Part shown: positions 1 through 10,770 of the stretch, piece after piece
How positions within the stretch are numbered: the first letter of the stretch is position 1
Layout of the letters: the number at the start of each line of letters is the position of its first letter
Origin: Tanypteryx hageni
Taxonomy: Eukaryota; Arthropoda; Insecta; Odonata; Petaluridae
Assembly: GCA_028673005.1 (NCBI GenBank)
Contig: CM054120.1
Coordinates: 61,936,057-62,000,056, forward strand
DNA length: 64,000 nt
Direction of reading: 5' to 3'
The notes under the pieces: generated by a model
Databases searched by the model: none
Told to the model about the DNA's origin: nothing
The model's input: the letters and a program-made list of their open reading frames with translations, nothing else
Position numbers and translations under genes: made by a program

Positions 1-620
1 CATGTTGCTTGGTAGCACTTGAAAGTGTAGTTAAGTCATGTTACTAAGTTGATCATGGTAAAAGGCTCAAAATTTGATTGCAAATTAATTAATCAAGCAT
101 GGTTTACAAGGGTCACTTTGTAACTACAATGAATCAGCCATGTTAAATATCGCCGATGAAGCAATCTGTGTTTACATGATTCACTGCAAGAGAGATGACA
201 ATTGTTTGCACAAAAAACATTGCTTTCACTTTTGATGATTCATTCATGTAGTGCAACCAAAGTGAACTGCGTAAACCTGGTATTAGAGACTTTCTGCTTG
301 GCAGATAAGTTTCTTGCTTGCTTGCTCGAGTTTCTGTGAGTGATTGAGTTGTCTGTGAGGCATCATCATTGTCTTTTGACACATAAATCTACTGGTAATT
401 TGTGTATGATCTGTGGATCTTCATTTGTTTTGTGTGAATTTTACCGAGTTATTTTTCAACGAACAAGCAAAAGATGAAGAATATTTTTTTAGTATGATTC
501 TAGTAAGTATTTTTATTGATTTTTTTGTTCTTTTTCAAAATATCTTGTACATCGGTCAACCTTTTACAGTTTGTTGAAAAATTAATTTCTCTGTACAATT
601 GCCGACTTTGAACTTATAGG
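1..620. other. Non-coding stretch with repeated CATGTT motifs
   Basis: No gene can be supported here. The first 150 bases carry several CATGTT or CATGGT motifs (near 1, 37, 53, 100 and 138), a spacing like the subterminal repeats of DNA transposons. A similar cluster lies at 35250-35365. A minus-strand open frame at 143-382 has a faint resemblance to a BED zinc finger, but it lacks the paired cysteines and histidines needed to call one. The stretch ends in a possible acceptor, AACTTATAG, just before the coding remnant at 621. Confidence 0.3.
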
Positions 621-2330
621 GTGGAATCTTTGCCAGATCCAACTTTGGTAAGATGCATCCCGCCGATAGATTATGAAAATTCTGGGAAACCTCATTTAAT
701 TGCTGATGTGCTTAACTTTTGCAACAACCTTCTTCGCAAAAGTGGTTTAATTTCTAATCACATTAGTCAGGAGATTTCTGATAATGCTATCACCATCGGT
801 CATGAGATGTACGATCGCAATGTGGGAATGATGGACAACATGGTCCTCATCAATGATGATTATCTGCTTCGCAAAGACGAACCCTGAACTGGATGAAGAC
901 TCCTTGCAACAATCTACAGAGAAAGATGGCTGTTCTAGTCTAACTTCCAGTGACAGTCCATATAAGCCATCTCCGAAGAAAATTAGCATTTCCAACATTC
1001 CTCTGGAAACTAAAATTAATGTTGTTACTGCTGTGAAACTGCATCCATATTGGTCCATAAAATCCCTTAGGGCACGAGTGTCTCATGGTATTACAAGAAT
1101 GGACAGACTCAAAATAAGGGAGAGAGATATTCTATCTGGAGGAACTTTTAGGGATAAGCAGAATGCCATTGACAGGTGGGTTTATGATAGGTTTTGTGAA
1201 GCCCAAGTAAATGGAGACCAAGTTACAACAAGAATGATGTGCCAGTGGGGGATGGCAGCTGCTCTTCAACATATTTACGGCAGATTTAAATTTGAGACGT
1301 CACAATCCTAGGTGAAAATATTTAAAAGAAGGCAGAAGATCCACCAAAGATAGGTCATGAGATACATTAGTCGCAGAGAAAAAATATGTACTGAAGAGAC
1401 AATGAAGACTGCCCTGCATTTTCAAGAGCGAGTCCATAAGCTGATTCCTCTCTATGAACCTAGTTTAGTAATCAATACTCATCAAACTGGTAGCAAATAT
1501 CGTGCCCATTAGGGTGAAAAAGCTGCCAAAATTTGTCAGTCAACTGAACAAAATGACGCATTCATATATGACCCAATACAGTATCACACTTTTGGGAAAG
1601 CTTTTGTCGAAAGTTTTCATTTGCCTGCAAGAATCTATGGGTAGTTTTGGGCCAAAAGTGCAGCAAAACATTAGTGATGCTATCAGCCTCTATAAGAATG
1701 TGTTTGTGACTTGCACGAATTCGGGGAAGTTGCATACTACCATCTATAAAATGTATTTGGACAAAGTATTGAGGCAATATGTGACAGACAAAAATTTCCT
1801 GCTTCTTATATATTTGTGGTCAGGACAGACAAGCCAGGCCTTGTACGATGAATGATTCTTGGATGTGAACAACGAGCCAACTTGCAACATCAAAGTTGTT
1901 CCCCTAAAGTGTATCTCGGAGTGTCACCCTCATGATGTATACATTTAGCAGAAGGTTAAAATTTTCATTTCAAGGTTGCACAGTGCTGGACATTTGCTCT
2001 GGGAAAAAGGGAAATCACCAGTCATGTGGATGTAATTAAAATACACAGGTTAATTCATAACCAGCTATCAGCTTCGATTTTCCATGAAATGATTAGGTAT
2101 GCATGGTTTGCTTCCAAGCTCACCAATAAAAGAAGTCTTTTTCAACATTAACCAAGTTAATTTTCCAGATGACGTATTAAATGGAAAATACATTTGCGAG
2201 GAGCAGAGTTTTGCAAAATGTTCTTGGTGCAGAAATTTTTTGTTTCCAATGTTACTATGACTCCTATCATCCAGGAAATTGTGAAGAAATTTGCTAACAT
2301 AAAGCAAAAGTTCCATTACCCTCAGATGCA
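621..2330 (+). pseudogene. Decayed DDE-type transposase gene (pogo/CENP-B-like)
   Basis: A transposase would cut and paste its element in the nucleus; this copy is dead. Reading across frames gives, in order: an N-terminal segment (621-887), a helix-turn-helix-like segment (about 990-1310), the remnant VINTHQTG (near 1466), the segment containing HSYMTQYSITLLGKL (about 1558-1610), LLLIYLWSGQTSQALYDE (about 1800-1853), PHDVYI (near 1927), and a cysteine-rich tail (CSWCRNF, then YYDSYHP in another frame, near 2216-2275). I recognise the order from a common arthropod DDE transposase with motifs NTDQTG, DSWGGQT and PCDVYF. Against those the first Asp is His and the second is lost. There are several stops and frameshifts. 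The frame at 621 starts with GTG, so the true start is not visible. Family assignment is from memory of motifs. Confidence 0.55.
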
Positions 2331-2561
2331 TAAGAAACTTTCCCTTCTAATTCTTCCCATCATTGGTCCGAGTGATGACTGGCAATTAATTAATTATTAA
2401 TGTTTTTAATCAATCAACAGAATTTCTGAGGGATTCATAAAAGAAATATTTTTATTTATTTATATTACTGTACTTTTTATGGACTTATCACCAGTTCATT
2501 TTCTTTTACACTTTCAATGATCCTTTGCCTGATATACCTCCACCTAATGGGAATACACCAC

Positions 2562-2900
2562 CTTTTTGAACTTCACGAGCTTGCGGTTTGCAAATTTGGA
2601 CTGCGACAAAATTTTTTTGACCATTACTTGTGTTTCACGCATATTACTTGCATTTCATATCATGATTTACAATGCCAACAAGTTTGAACTCTCTCTACTT
2701 TACAGTTTCCAAGTTCATTTTAAACTTTAGCGTCCTAGAAAAGGATATTAATATTATATAATATTTATAATGTTCGTTATTAGCAGTTTTCAAAGTAAGC
2801 AAATGTGATAACCATCGATTTAATTATTTTGTAGCCCATTTTAAACTTCACTACCAACTGTGCTATTTATTATAAGAGTCGAAGTTGCTGGCATCTAAAA
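2562..2900 (+). repeat. MITE-like repeat, copy A
   Basis: Starts with CACCTTTTTGAACTTCACG and is closely matched for about 340 bases by 36236-36580. Its terminal sequence also forms the inverted ends of the element at 17470-17737. It has no coding capacity. It is probably a non-autonomous DNA transposon; the superfamily is not determined because no convincing target duplication was found. Confidence 0.6.
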
Positions 2901-3440
2901 GCCAAATTATAAATTATTGGCTAATGGAAAAGCATCCTGCATGTTTAATTTTTTTACAACTTTTACGAGTATGACACTGAAAATATCCATTTTTTGCATA
3001 TGAGGTTGCTAGTGTTTGATCGAAATATTTAATGATTTAATGCTATTGTCTTTGTATTTTTAATGTAATTTAAGGAACTTCTTTTGTTAGGTTTTCATTG
3101 TTTATTACGAATTTAAATATAAATCTAGGAATTGCTATCATCTTTTAACTTAAGATTTTCTGCCACGTATTTTGAACACGATTACTAAAAGAAATGTTAT
3201 AACTTTCTTATGCTAGGTTTTGATTTTCTGTTAAGCATTTCTAATGTAATTAGTAAAAGAAATGTAACCACTTTATAATGCTAGTGTTTTTTTGCGGCTT
3301 GGAAATGTTTGTTGCGGAATGCAGGAAAACATTCGTGCATGACTTACTCAACATTCCATTTGAATAGTTCAATTTAAATTAAAACATTTCCTTAGAATGA
3401 ACAAAAGAAAATCGAAAATCACATGCGAAATTGTTTTAGG
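2901..3440. repeat. AT-rich degenerate internal repeats
   Basis: No gene is seen. From about 3060 to 3310 an approximately 80-base motif recurs loosely, containing variants of ACTAAAAGAAATGT and TTATGCTAGGTTTT. A similar fragment follows the hAT element at about 14645-14700. Confidence 0.35.
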
Positions 3441-3445
3441 AGTAA

Positions 3446-3925
3446 ACTGTACTATCAGGTGCAAAAGTAAATGCAAGGGCTATGCGGGATTGCCTATCTG
3501 ACCAAATCGCCTGTATGAGAAATTTTGAAGTCAGGCAAATCATCTGCCATTTCCTTAGCTCCAAACATGTTGTGAATGCATTGCATGTCTAGTGGTGTTA
3601 TACACCACTTCATAGCTCTGTATTGTTATGGATATCAGGAATAATAACGTAATTTAGAATTGGAGTAAAGCAGACTGTTTTAAGCTATGCATTACTTAAA
3701 TGCTATTGTTACAGTTTTTCACTCTAGTACTTGTGCAGCATAAGTGGCTGTGCTCGTCTGAGCACAAGTCTCGTATTCCCAGATAAGCAGATCTGGAGTT
3801 CGGGTCCTGGCATATGATATTATTTTTTATTAAAGGCATTTGATTTTCTCTTGGGACTCTTATTAAATGTTAGTTATGCCAAAATATTCTCCTTAATTAA
3901 AAATGCTTTTTGGAATTTTTAGCAT
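3446..3925 (+). repeat. SINE-like dispersed repeat R2, copy A
   Basis: Matches the reverse complement of 11560-11969 over most of its length. Copy A has about 85 extra bases near 3494-3560. It includes a segment near 3745-3815 with GAGTTCGGGTCCTGG, which resembles a Pol III B box (GGTTCGANTCC) imperfectly. A tRNA-derived SINE is plausible but the A box is not convincing. Confidence 0.5.
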
Positions 3926-3929
3926 TTAT

Positions 3930-4340
3930 CGTCACAACCAAGGTCCTGGATATGGCGGTGTCCTCTTACGATTAGCCATAAAAAAGTTTACAATTGAAAG
4001 CTATACCCAATCTCTGAATTAACTATGAAATTGAATGGCCTAAAATAACATCCTCAGGAATTAAAACACTTATTGGCATTTCCCACCATCCTCCAAATAG
4101 TGGAATTCAATCTTGCTTTTTTTCCCTTACCCAATAAGCAAATAATTCTTTGGGGGGATTTCAAATTATCAGTTGACTGGACTGGAGGTGGCCAAGTCTC
4201 CAAGAACAATGTCGATTCATGGTTTCTTGAGCATTTATCGAAGGTGCAGGCATGTATTCAGTGCAATTTCTGTTGCGCAAGGAAAGAGGCTATCCTTCCT
4301 AACATGCGAAAAATTTACAAAAGTTTCTGTTGGTAGGAAT
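3930..4340 (+). pseudogene. LINE endonuclease fragment
   Basis: Reading across frames gives GYGGVLL, then YEIEWPKITSSGIKTLIG followed by HHPPNS, then QIILWGDFKLSVDW. This order (GGV, RPPNS-like, GDFN-like) is typical of the AP-type endonuclease domain of non-LTR retrotransposons. The rest of the element is absent and there are frameshifts, so it is a short dead fragment. The similarity is moderate and rests on motifs only. Confidence 0.45.
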
Positions 4341-5280
4341 GTGCTTTGCTCAGACTACGAGTTCCAAGAAAAGACCTTTGAACCCTCCTCCACTCAGAAT
4401 CCTCCATACCTCACCCACCTGACCATGAGGGAAGGTTGACTTGCAACTGCATGCTTTCCCTCATTGCCTATAATTTACTTCTGCTGTAGTAGCTCTCGAA
4501 AGTCTTCAATTTGAAAAACAATTGAAGTAGGAAAAACATCCTTTCCAGAGATGTCACAATATATAAATTTAAATGCCGTAAATATTAATATTCTCTACAA
4601 TCTTTTTTGAAATAATCTTTTAATACATTCGTTGCAATCCAAAAATCTAAGAAACTATCGCAAACGAGTGTAAATTTCAGACTCAAAAAACAATATAGCT
4701 TTGTTTTTTAATTTACAATGTATTTTTGTCAAATTAGTCAAAAGGTTTTTTAAAATTAAAAGATGATAATGAGAACATCATGTCCCAAGATAAACTAACC
4801 CTTTTAATGCATCTAAAATATCACCAAAACATAATATTCCCAATATGGTTTCTAGGTTTCAAGGAATGTAAATATGAAAAAAGGTATGACTTAGATTCAA
4901 ACCAATTCTTATAAATTTATTGGTTATTTTTAAGTAATAGTTATGCAATTTCCTTTAAGGAGGATTATTATAATAAAATATTTATAGTATTCTTTCACAA
5001 TTATTGATTATTATTATTCTTACTATAATTGACAATAATATTTACAATTTACAATAATAGTTTAAAATTACAATAAAAGTTACAATTTAAAATAATAATT
5101 AAAAATTACAATTATATTTAAAATTTACATTATAACTAACTGTTTTGAGAAATACAATTATTGATTATTAGTTTTTTAAATATAATTACTCAATATCAGT
5201 CAGTCCATCTGCCCATCCATCTGTCCGTCTACCCCTTTTACCTGTTGGAGTTTGCCATAGAGAAATACTGTAAAAGCCAT
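4341..5280. other. AT-rich low-complexity stretch
   Basis: No gene. About 4990-5170 is a degenerate tandem array built from TTACAATTTA and AATAATA-like units. About 5195-5230 holds CCATCTGTCC-type simple sequence. Confidence 0.5.
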
Positions 5281-5365
5281 TTTATTTCTGCACATTAGGA
5301 GAGCTCGAGAAAACTATTTTCGTTTACATAAGTGTCCCAGGTTCGACTCCAGGAGATGATTATAT
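5281..5365 (+). repeat. tRNA-derived fragment with exact Pol III B box
   Basis: GGTTCGACTCC at 5340-5350 is an exact match to the RNA polymerase III B-box consensus, set in CCCAGGTTCGACTCCAGG as in a tRNA T-arm. The upstream TTAGGAGAGCTCGAG could be a decayed A box. No full cloverleaf forms, so this is a tRNA pseudogene or SINE head rather than a tRNA. Confidence 0.4.
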
Positions 5366-5756
5366 TTTCCCATATGTTTACACAGGAGTTTTGATTTTTT
5401 GATGTGCAAGGTTTTAATCCATAATTCATTAAAATATGTAAATATGGACCGAATTTCTCCATTTCTGCTTTATTCGATGGCTAAAACTATAAAATATCTT
5501 ATTCGTGCAATGAAGTTTGATGACCTGTTTAGTTCAAAAACTAAAACTATATAAAACTTATTTACATTTTGAAACATAAATAATTTGATATATTTCAATA
5601 ACTAAAAAACATAAAAGAAATGTTTTTCCACTTTTTCAATGTAAATATATTTTGATATTACATTGAAATAACGAAGTAAATAAAAACACAATGTGTATAA
5701 AAATAATAAGGCTTATTTGAAATTTCCTACAAAAAATCCAAAAACTGGTTTTCTAA

Positions 5757-7975
5757 TGTTAAATAGAATTAACTCCTTAACCGTCAAATTCAAAATTAAC
5801 CCCTCAACGCCGTCAGGCATACTATTACGTCATGCAAAAACTCTCTAATTGGCCGTCAGGCATACTATTACGTCATGCAGCAGCTCTAATTTATTTTATC
5901 TTTTGACGCTAGAGACTTCTTTAAATCTAAATAACCTATATATATTTTGAAAGAGGAAGCTTTGTACTTCCTATCTATGTTTGTCCTGTATTTTTTTTCT
6001 CAATTATAAAATATATAATCAACGTTGAATTTTGCGATAGAATTTTCAATTTTGCTATGATATGATGGTGTTTCTCCATATAAAAGTCGCTTTTCAATGC
6101 AGCAAGGAACCTTTCCTTGGTGTTTGAAATGCAATGTAGGAACTGTGTATTATTTCAAAGGAGAGCACGTTTTTTCTCCTCTTTTTTCCTGGTGGAGATA
6201 TTTGGCTTATGTCATGCAACAAAGGTCTTCGTCGGTATGTAAAGAAAGAAAGGAAAACATCTTATGTCTGTCTATGCACAGCTTATTACAAATGTTTACA
6301 ATGCAATTGATGAAGAATGGAATTAGTTTGAGTAAAAACATTTCTGTAAACATTCCCTTCCATTACCGCGCGATCCTTCGTTCATCGCTTCATAGGAGAG
6401 CGTCAACGTCAAAACAGCTGATTTCAAAATCAAAGGCCGACATTCTTCCGATAATTTAGTGCCATGCCTCAAAGAGAGGAATTTTGTGAGAAGGATAATA
6501 TCTGTCATATAATTTTAAAGACCTTTAGAATTTTATTTTAATCTCGACGAAAATTACGGGGAATTGAGTATTTCTATTTGTAAGTATTTGTTTACACATA
6601 ATATACATTTAGTTTTGTGATAGAATTTTAGTTTTTACCACGGACCTACGGATTTTCGGTTTCTAAAGTTGACCCATAAATACCTGAGGAAAGGGAACCC
6701 ACCAAATTGGGTTCCTTTTCTTTGACATTTGAAAGAAGACAAGGTCTGTTTTCCTCTTCAGATAAGTGCTTTGCTGTTGTGCTACTAGGGCCAAAGCAGC
6801 GATGAAGCGAGTAGGCAAGAAGAGGACACACTAGCAAAAATCACGAAAAGCTCTTGCATATATTTACACAATAGATTACTAGAAGTGTTTACTAAGCTAT
6901 AAGGCATTTCTTGCTGAATCCAATTACGCACGTGTAAATTTTCTGAAAATATTTGGGAAGGACCTATAAGCTAAAGTTTTCTGTCTGTCATGTCTCCCTT
7001 TCCAATGAACGAAATGCAACCATTTCTTCTATGTGACTTCTGTAATGACTAATAATGATGACTGTATAACTAAAACGTTTATATTATAAATAAATCATCT
7101 TTTAATAAATCAAAAATACTACATTTACTTAAAAATTTCCAGTCAAGACATGAAAAAGTTGAGTTCCGTAAAACTTTTCACCTAATTGGTTTAGATGGGT
7201 AGACTTGCAGAATGAAATAGATACTAATTTAAGCTATTTTGTTATTAAGATTGCACATCAATATCTTCTACAGATTTTCCGGTGCTGAATGTTATATATA
7301 AAGCGCGAATGCACACCAGAAAATTAGTGATTGGTGTACATTCTCTTCTACTCCAACAATCTTTGTATGTAAAATATTATACGCAAAATAGTTATTTACA
7401 AATTTCATGTTTTTCATAAATCCACAAAAAAAATTCAGAAAAATCAAGAGAAAACTTCTCAAGTTATGATTATTTTAATATTTTTCGAACGTTTTTGCAA
7501 TGCAACCGTGAAAATTTAAAAACCTCATCCGGCCGTACGGGTGGGATTTAATAAATCGCCTCCGGGGTTGAGGGTTTAAAGACAATGAAAAAGGGGGGAG
7601 GAAAAGCAAGAAAAGGCAAAAGAAATTAAAAATTATAAACTTACAGGTTTAGGGGTTGTTACTCCACTCCAGGGACCTGATGTCACTCACACATTCACTC
7701 AAATCGCACAAGCACTAATCCTAAAGGTGGAAAGAAAACGGGACCGGGTTTGCGAGAAATTACTCTGCGCCAGAGACCTAAAAAATCACACCGTTGCTAG
7801 AAGGTTTGTGAGTCAGTATGACCATGACAGGGACCTACTAAGCAACCACAAACACATGCACACGTATACACCAAGAGGTAAAGGGAAAAAATAAAAGGGG
7901 AAGGAAAAGGGAAATAATACTAGGTTTACAGGAGAGTAAAACACGCCAGGGACCTAGTATCGCACACAGTGGCCT
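5757..7975 (+). repeat. Dispersed repeat R1, copy 1 (interrupted)
   Basis: R1 begins with GTTAAATAGAATTAAC and contains several spaced copies of a CAGGGACCTA motif (for example near 7672, 7834 and 7949). It matches the reverse complement of 60948-61690 and, in part, 27265-27664. In this copy a 1.8-kb element has inserted at a TTAA; the uninterrupted copy at 61640-61665 shows the empty site. R1 has no convincing coding capacity. Confidence 0.65.
5800..7575. mobile_element. Non-autonomous piggyBac-like element
   Basis: Flanked by TTAA at 5796-5799 and 7576-7579, the target duplication used by piggyBac. The ends are CCCCTCAACGCCG and, reversed, ACCCTCAACCCCG (11 of 13 bases agree). The left end holds a 28-base exact direct repeat at 5809-5836 and 5852-5879, centred on GCATACTATTACGTCATGC. 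The repeat copy at 61640-61665 lacks this insertion, which fixes the boundaries. No transposase is present. The 120-aa open frame at 6097-6459 has no recognised motifs. A relative encoding transposase would have to move it. Confidence 0.7.
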
Positions 7976-8224
7976 GCAGGTTTATGTGCTTTCCGGCAAC
8001 AACAGGGACCTAACAGATGAAACAATCATGCATGCAAGCACTCAAATACATGCACACAAGATCTCTAAAGATGATGATGAGCCTTTTTCCCAAAGTTGAA
8101 TCCTCACCACAGGATAGAGAGAAGCAAAGGAGAAAAAGCCTTGAGAGGGAACATCAATTGAGGTCGCCCGTAACTGCTAGGGCAGGACAACATCATATGA
8201 TGTCATCTGCATCAAAAGTGTTAA
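7976..8224. other. Flank of R1, no gene recognised
   Basis: Continues with further CAGGGACCTA-like motifs (about 8003) and a 94-aa open frame at 8017-8301 rich in Lys, Arg and Ser with no recognisable domain. I do not call it a gene. Confidence 0.35.
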
Positions 8225-8720
8225 GCACAGAGCTTTGGAGATTTTTAAATTTCTTCTGTTTTCACAAAAATTCTCCTCTCAAACTTCCTTATTTATTTTA
8301 AATGAAAACAGGAAATTTATGGAGAATAAACTTTTGTAGAAGTTTTTTCTCAAAATATTTTGTCATGAATCCCATAGTTTTTGATATTCAGTTCTTTTGT
8401 AAATACACTCACCTATGCTAGCACCATTTTTGATGTATATGTGCAATAGATTCTGAGATATTAATAATAATCAGAATATTTTTATAAGATTAAATTTGGA
8501 ACAATGAATTCATTAATATTTTATTTAACTTATGGAGAATGTTTAACACAATATTTTATGTAAAATTAAATAATCTACAAAGAAATAACTCTGTTTCTCT
8601 TCACAATGCCACCTCGACACATTTTAAAAGTTGGTGGCCTGTGCACAATTTCATCAAACTATGCCTCATGGGTTAAGGGAAACGAGCCAGTCTTACTGAG
8701 GAAGAATAATCGCCATGCAT

Positions 8721-9879
8721 ATGAATGGATCAATGGATGCTGAGATAGTGTTTGCAATGAGTCGGGACATACAAACTATGAGGAAGTGGATTTAATGCCA
8801 GGAAGAACAGGGTGATAACTGGACAAGGAATAGACCTTGTTTGGGTCATCGCTGTGTGACAATGACAGAGGATGATGAAGCCATTGCACGATACACAGAA
8901 AACCATCCTCTGCATCATGGTTCAATTAGAAAAGAGCATGCACGAAGGCTTGACTGCAGCAGGTGGACTATAAGCCGCCACTTGCAGGATCAAGGTAGAG
9001 CAAATTTCATGCCTGCCACCAAAACTCATCAGCTGCAACACCACAAGGAAAAGTGCCTTGCTTTTGCCCTGCAGAATGTTGGCAACCCGCAAGCCTTCTG
9101 GGACCTAACAACATGGTGCGACGAGAAGATCTTCGGGAGCAAGCAGGAAGGAAGCTTGAACCTATGGAGGCACCGGGGCACCAGGTTAGTATAGTTTGAG
9201 TGATTTCTCTTTAACGTTATTGTTATTGTGTTAGCTAGTCTTTCGCTCAGACTTAGTTGTCTCTTTTGCTATAACACGTAACAGAAAATAATTTTGAGGC
9301 AGTAGGGGAAACATGGCATTTATTTTCAAATTAAATATCATGCTACAATCCTTTATTTTGACGTGTTTGTTTTTTGAAGATATGACCCTGCCCATGTACT
9401 CTGTGCACAGCACTCCGGATGGATAGCCCTCATGTTCTGGGGCTACATGTGTGCAGAGGGCCCTGGTGAACAAGTGCAGATTCCTGGTTGACTAAACTAG
9501 GAGCACTATGTCCAGATCCTGGAAGGTACCCTACTCCCCTCCCTTCGTGCACAGTGGCCTGAGCAGCATTTATACACAGTGGTGCCAGACAACAGCACCA
9601 TGCACACCTCCTGGAGGACTAAGGCCTGGTTTGCTCCAGCTCCTACCCTGGCCACCAAGGTCCCCAGATCTCAATCCAATTGAGAATTTGTGGGGCCTTA
9701 TCATGAAAAGGTGGGAGCAGTGCAAAGGGGATTGCAACCAGGAGGCCTTAACCACCCATGTCTGTGAGGAGTGGGAAAACATTAGGCATCACCCAGAGGT
9801 ATGCATGGCCTTGGTGGAGTTTATGCCCTACCGCCTGCAAGAGGTCATTGGCACAGAGGGAGAATACACCACCTATTGA
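8721..9879 (+). pseudogene. Tc1-like DD34E transposase, probable intron, broken
   Basis: The first exon from ATG 8721 gives an HTH-type region (MSRDIQTMRKWI, a stop at 8793-8795, then MTEDDEAIARYTENHP and RRLDCSRWTISRHLQ) and the first catalytic Asp in CDEKIFGS. A clean GT-AG intron (9185-9379, 195 bases) splits an Arg codon; splicing joins GTR to YDPAHV, as expected in this family. Exon 2 continues with HSGWIALMFWGY and the second Asp in VVPDNSTMHTS. After a frameshift near 9630 it carries PPRSPDLNPIENLWG with the catalytic Glu. Stops near 9490 and 9497 plus the frameshift make it non-functional. The domain order matches Tc1/mariner transposases that cleave at TA. Confidence 0.75.
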
Positions 9880-9889
9880 GTGGGGCCTG

Positions 9890-10225
9890 TCAAGAAGGAT
9901 TTTGGTGACAGGCATGAAGTTGGCTTGACTTTGATCCTGCAGTCAGTGGTTCATAATCCACCTGCTGTAGTGAAGCCTTTGTGCATACTCTTATCCATTT
10001 GAGTCATGATGCAGAGAATGGATTTCTGTATCTTGGGCAGTTGCTTCATCATCCTCCACCATTGGCAGGCAGCTGGGACCCACCCAAATTCTATTTCTTG
10101 CCCAGTTTTCACCCCCTTTCTTCATGGCCTTGGATCCTCTTCCCCACATAATACATGTCACGACTCATTTAAGTGGCTTTCTTGGCATCTGTTATTCATG
10201 CAAATGCATGGTGATTATTTCTCCT
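9890..10225 (-). pseudogene. Inverted partial copy of the Tc1 5' exon
   Basis: On the minus strand this segment matches 8700-9025, including ATGAGTCGTGACAT against ATGAGTCGGGACAT and CTGCATCATG. It is diverged and full of stops and encodes nothing complete. It forms the inner right arm of the palindrome at 8225-10770. Confidence 0.65.
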
Positions 10226-10770
10226 GTCAAACTCGTCAAAAAATAAATAAATTGCAGACATGTTTAGCAATATTTTTTTAATATCAGAAAATGCTCCACA
10301 TTTGCCCCTGAATTATAGCCAATCATGCATTTAACTGGGTGCTTTCGCCAAAGCCCCAGATATGAATAATTTCATTTAAAAAATGTTATTAAATATTAAA
10401 ATCATGCTCATGAAGTCAGAAGTAAAATGAACTGTGAGTTCCTTCAATTGTCATAATGTCACACTTTGTAAGTCGATCATATTAGATGAGGGGTTCAATA
10501 ATCTGTCCAAATATTCTATTCCATTAAACATTTGTAATAATAAAATGTATATGAATCATTAGATCAACAGAAGAATAAGAAAAATAACTAAATATATCGG
10601 AAACTATGGGGTTTGCGAAAAAAGTTTTGAGAAAAAATTCTAAAAATTTTTATTTCTCCATACGTTTCCTATTTACATTTAAAGTAAATAAGGAAGTTTG
10701 AAAGAAGAAATTTGTTGAAAACAGAAAAAATCATAAATCTATGAAGCTCTCCATTTAAAAGAATACATTT

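Larger units (their letters stand above)
8225..10770. mobile_element. Tc1-like element forming a large imperfect palindrome
   Basis: The left arm (about 8225-9030) and right arm (about 9890-10770) are inverted, diverged copies of the same sequence. The outer parts pair TTCTGTTTTCACAAA with its inverse near 10720. The inner parts both contain the 5' exon of the transposase. The unique centre (9031-9889) holds the rest of the gene. This looks like an element plus an inverted partial copy of its own 5' half, tail to tail. No TA target duplication could be placed with confidence. Confidence 0.6.

Noticed and set aside
143..382. Minus-strand open frame resembling a BED zinc finger
   Set aside because: Only a loose SLWLHYMNESSKVKAM similarity; the metal-binding Cys/His pairs are not present in any one frame.
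6097..6459. 120-aa open frame inside the non-autonomous piggyBac
   Set aside because: No recognised motif, no catalytic Asp pattern and no codon structure that stands out from the AT-rich background.
8017..8301. 94-aa basic open frame
   Set aside because: Low-complexity composition next to repeat R1; no domain.
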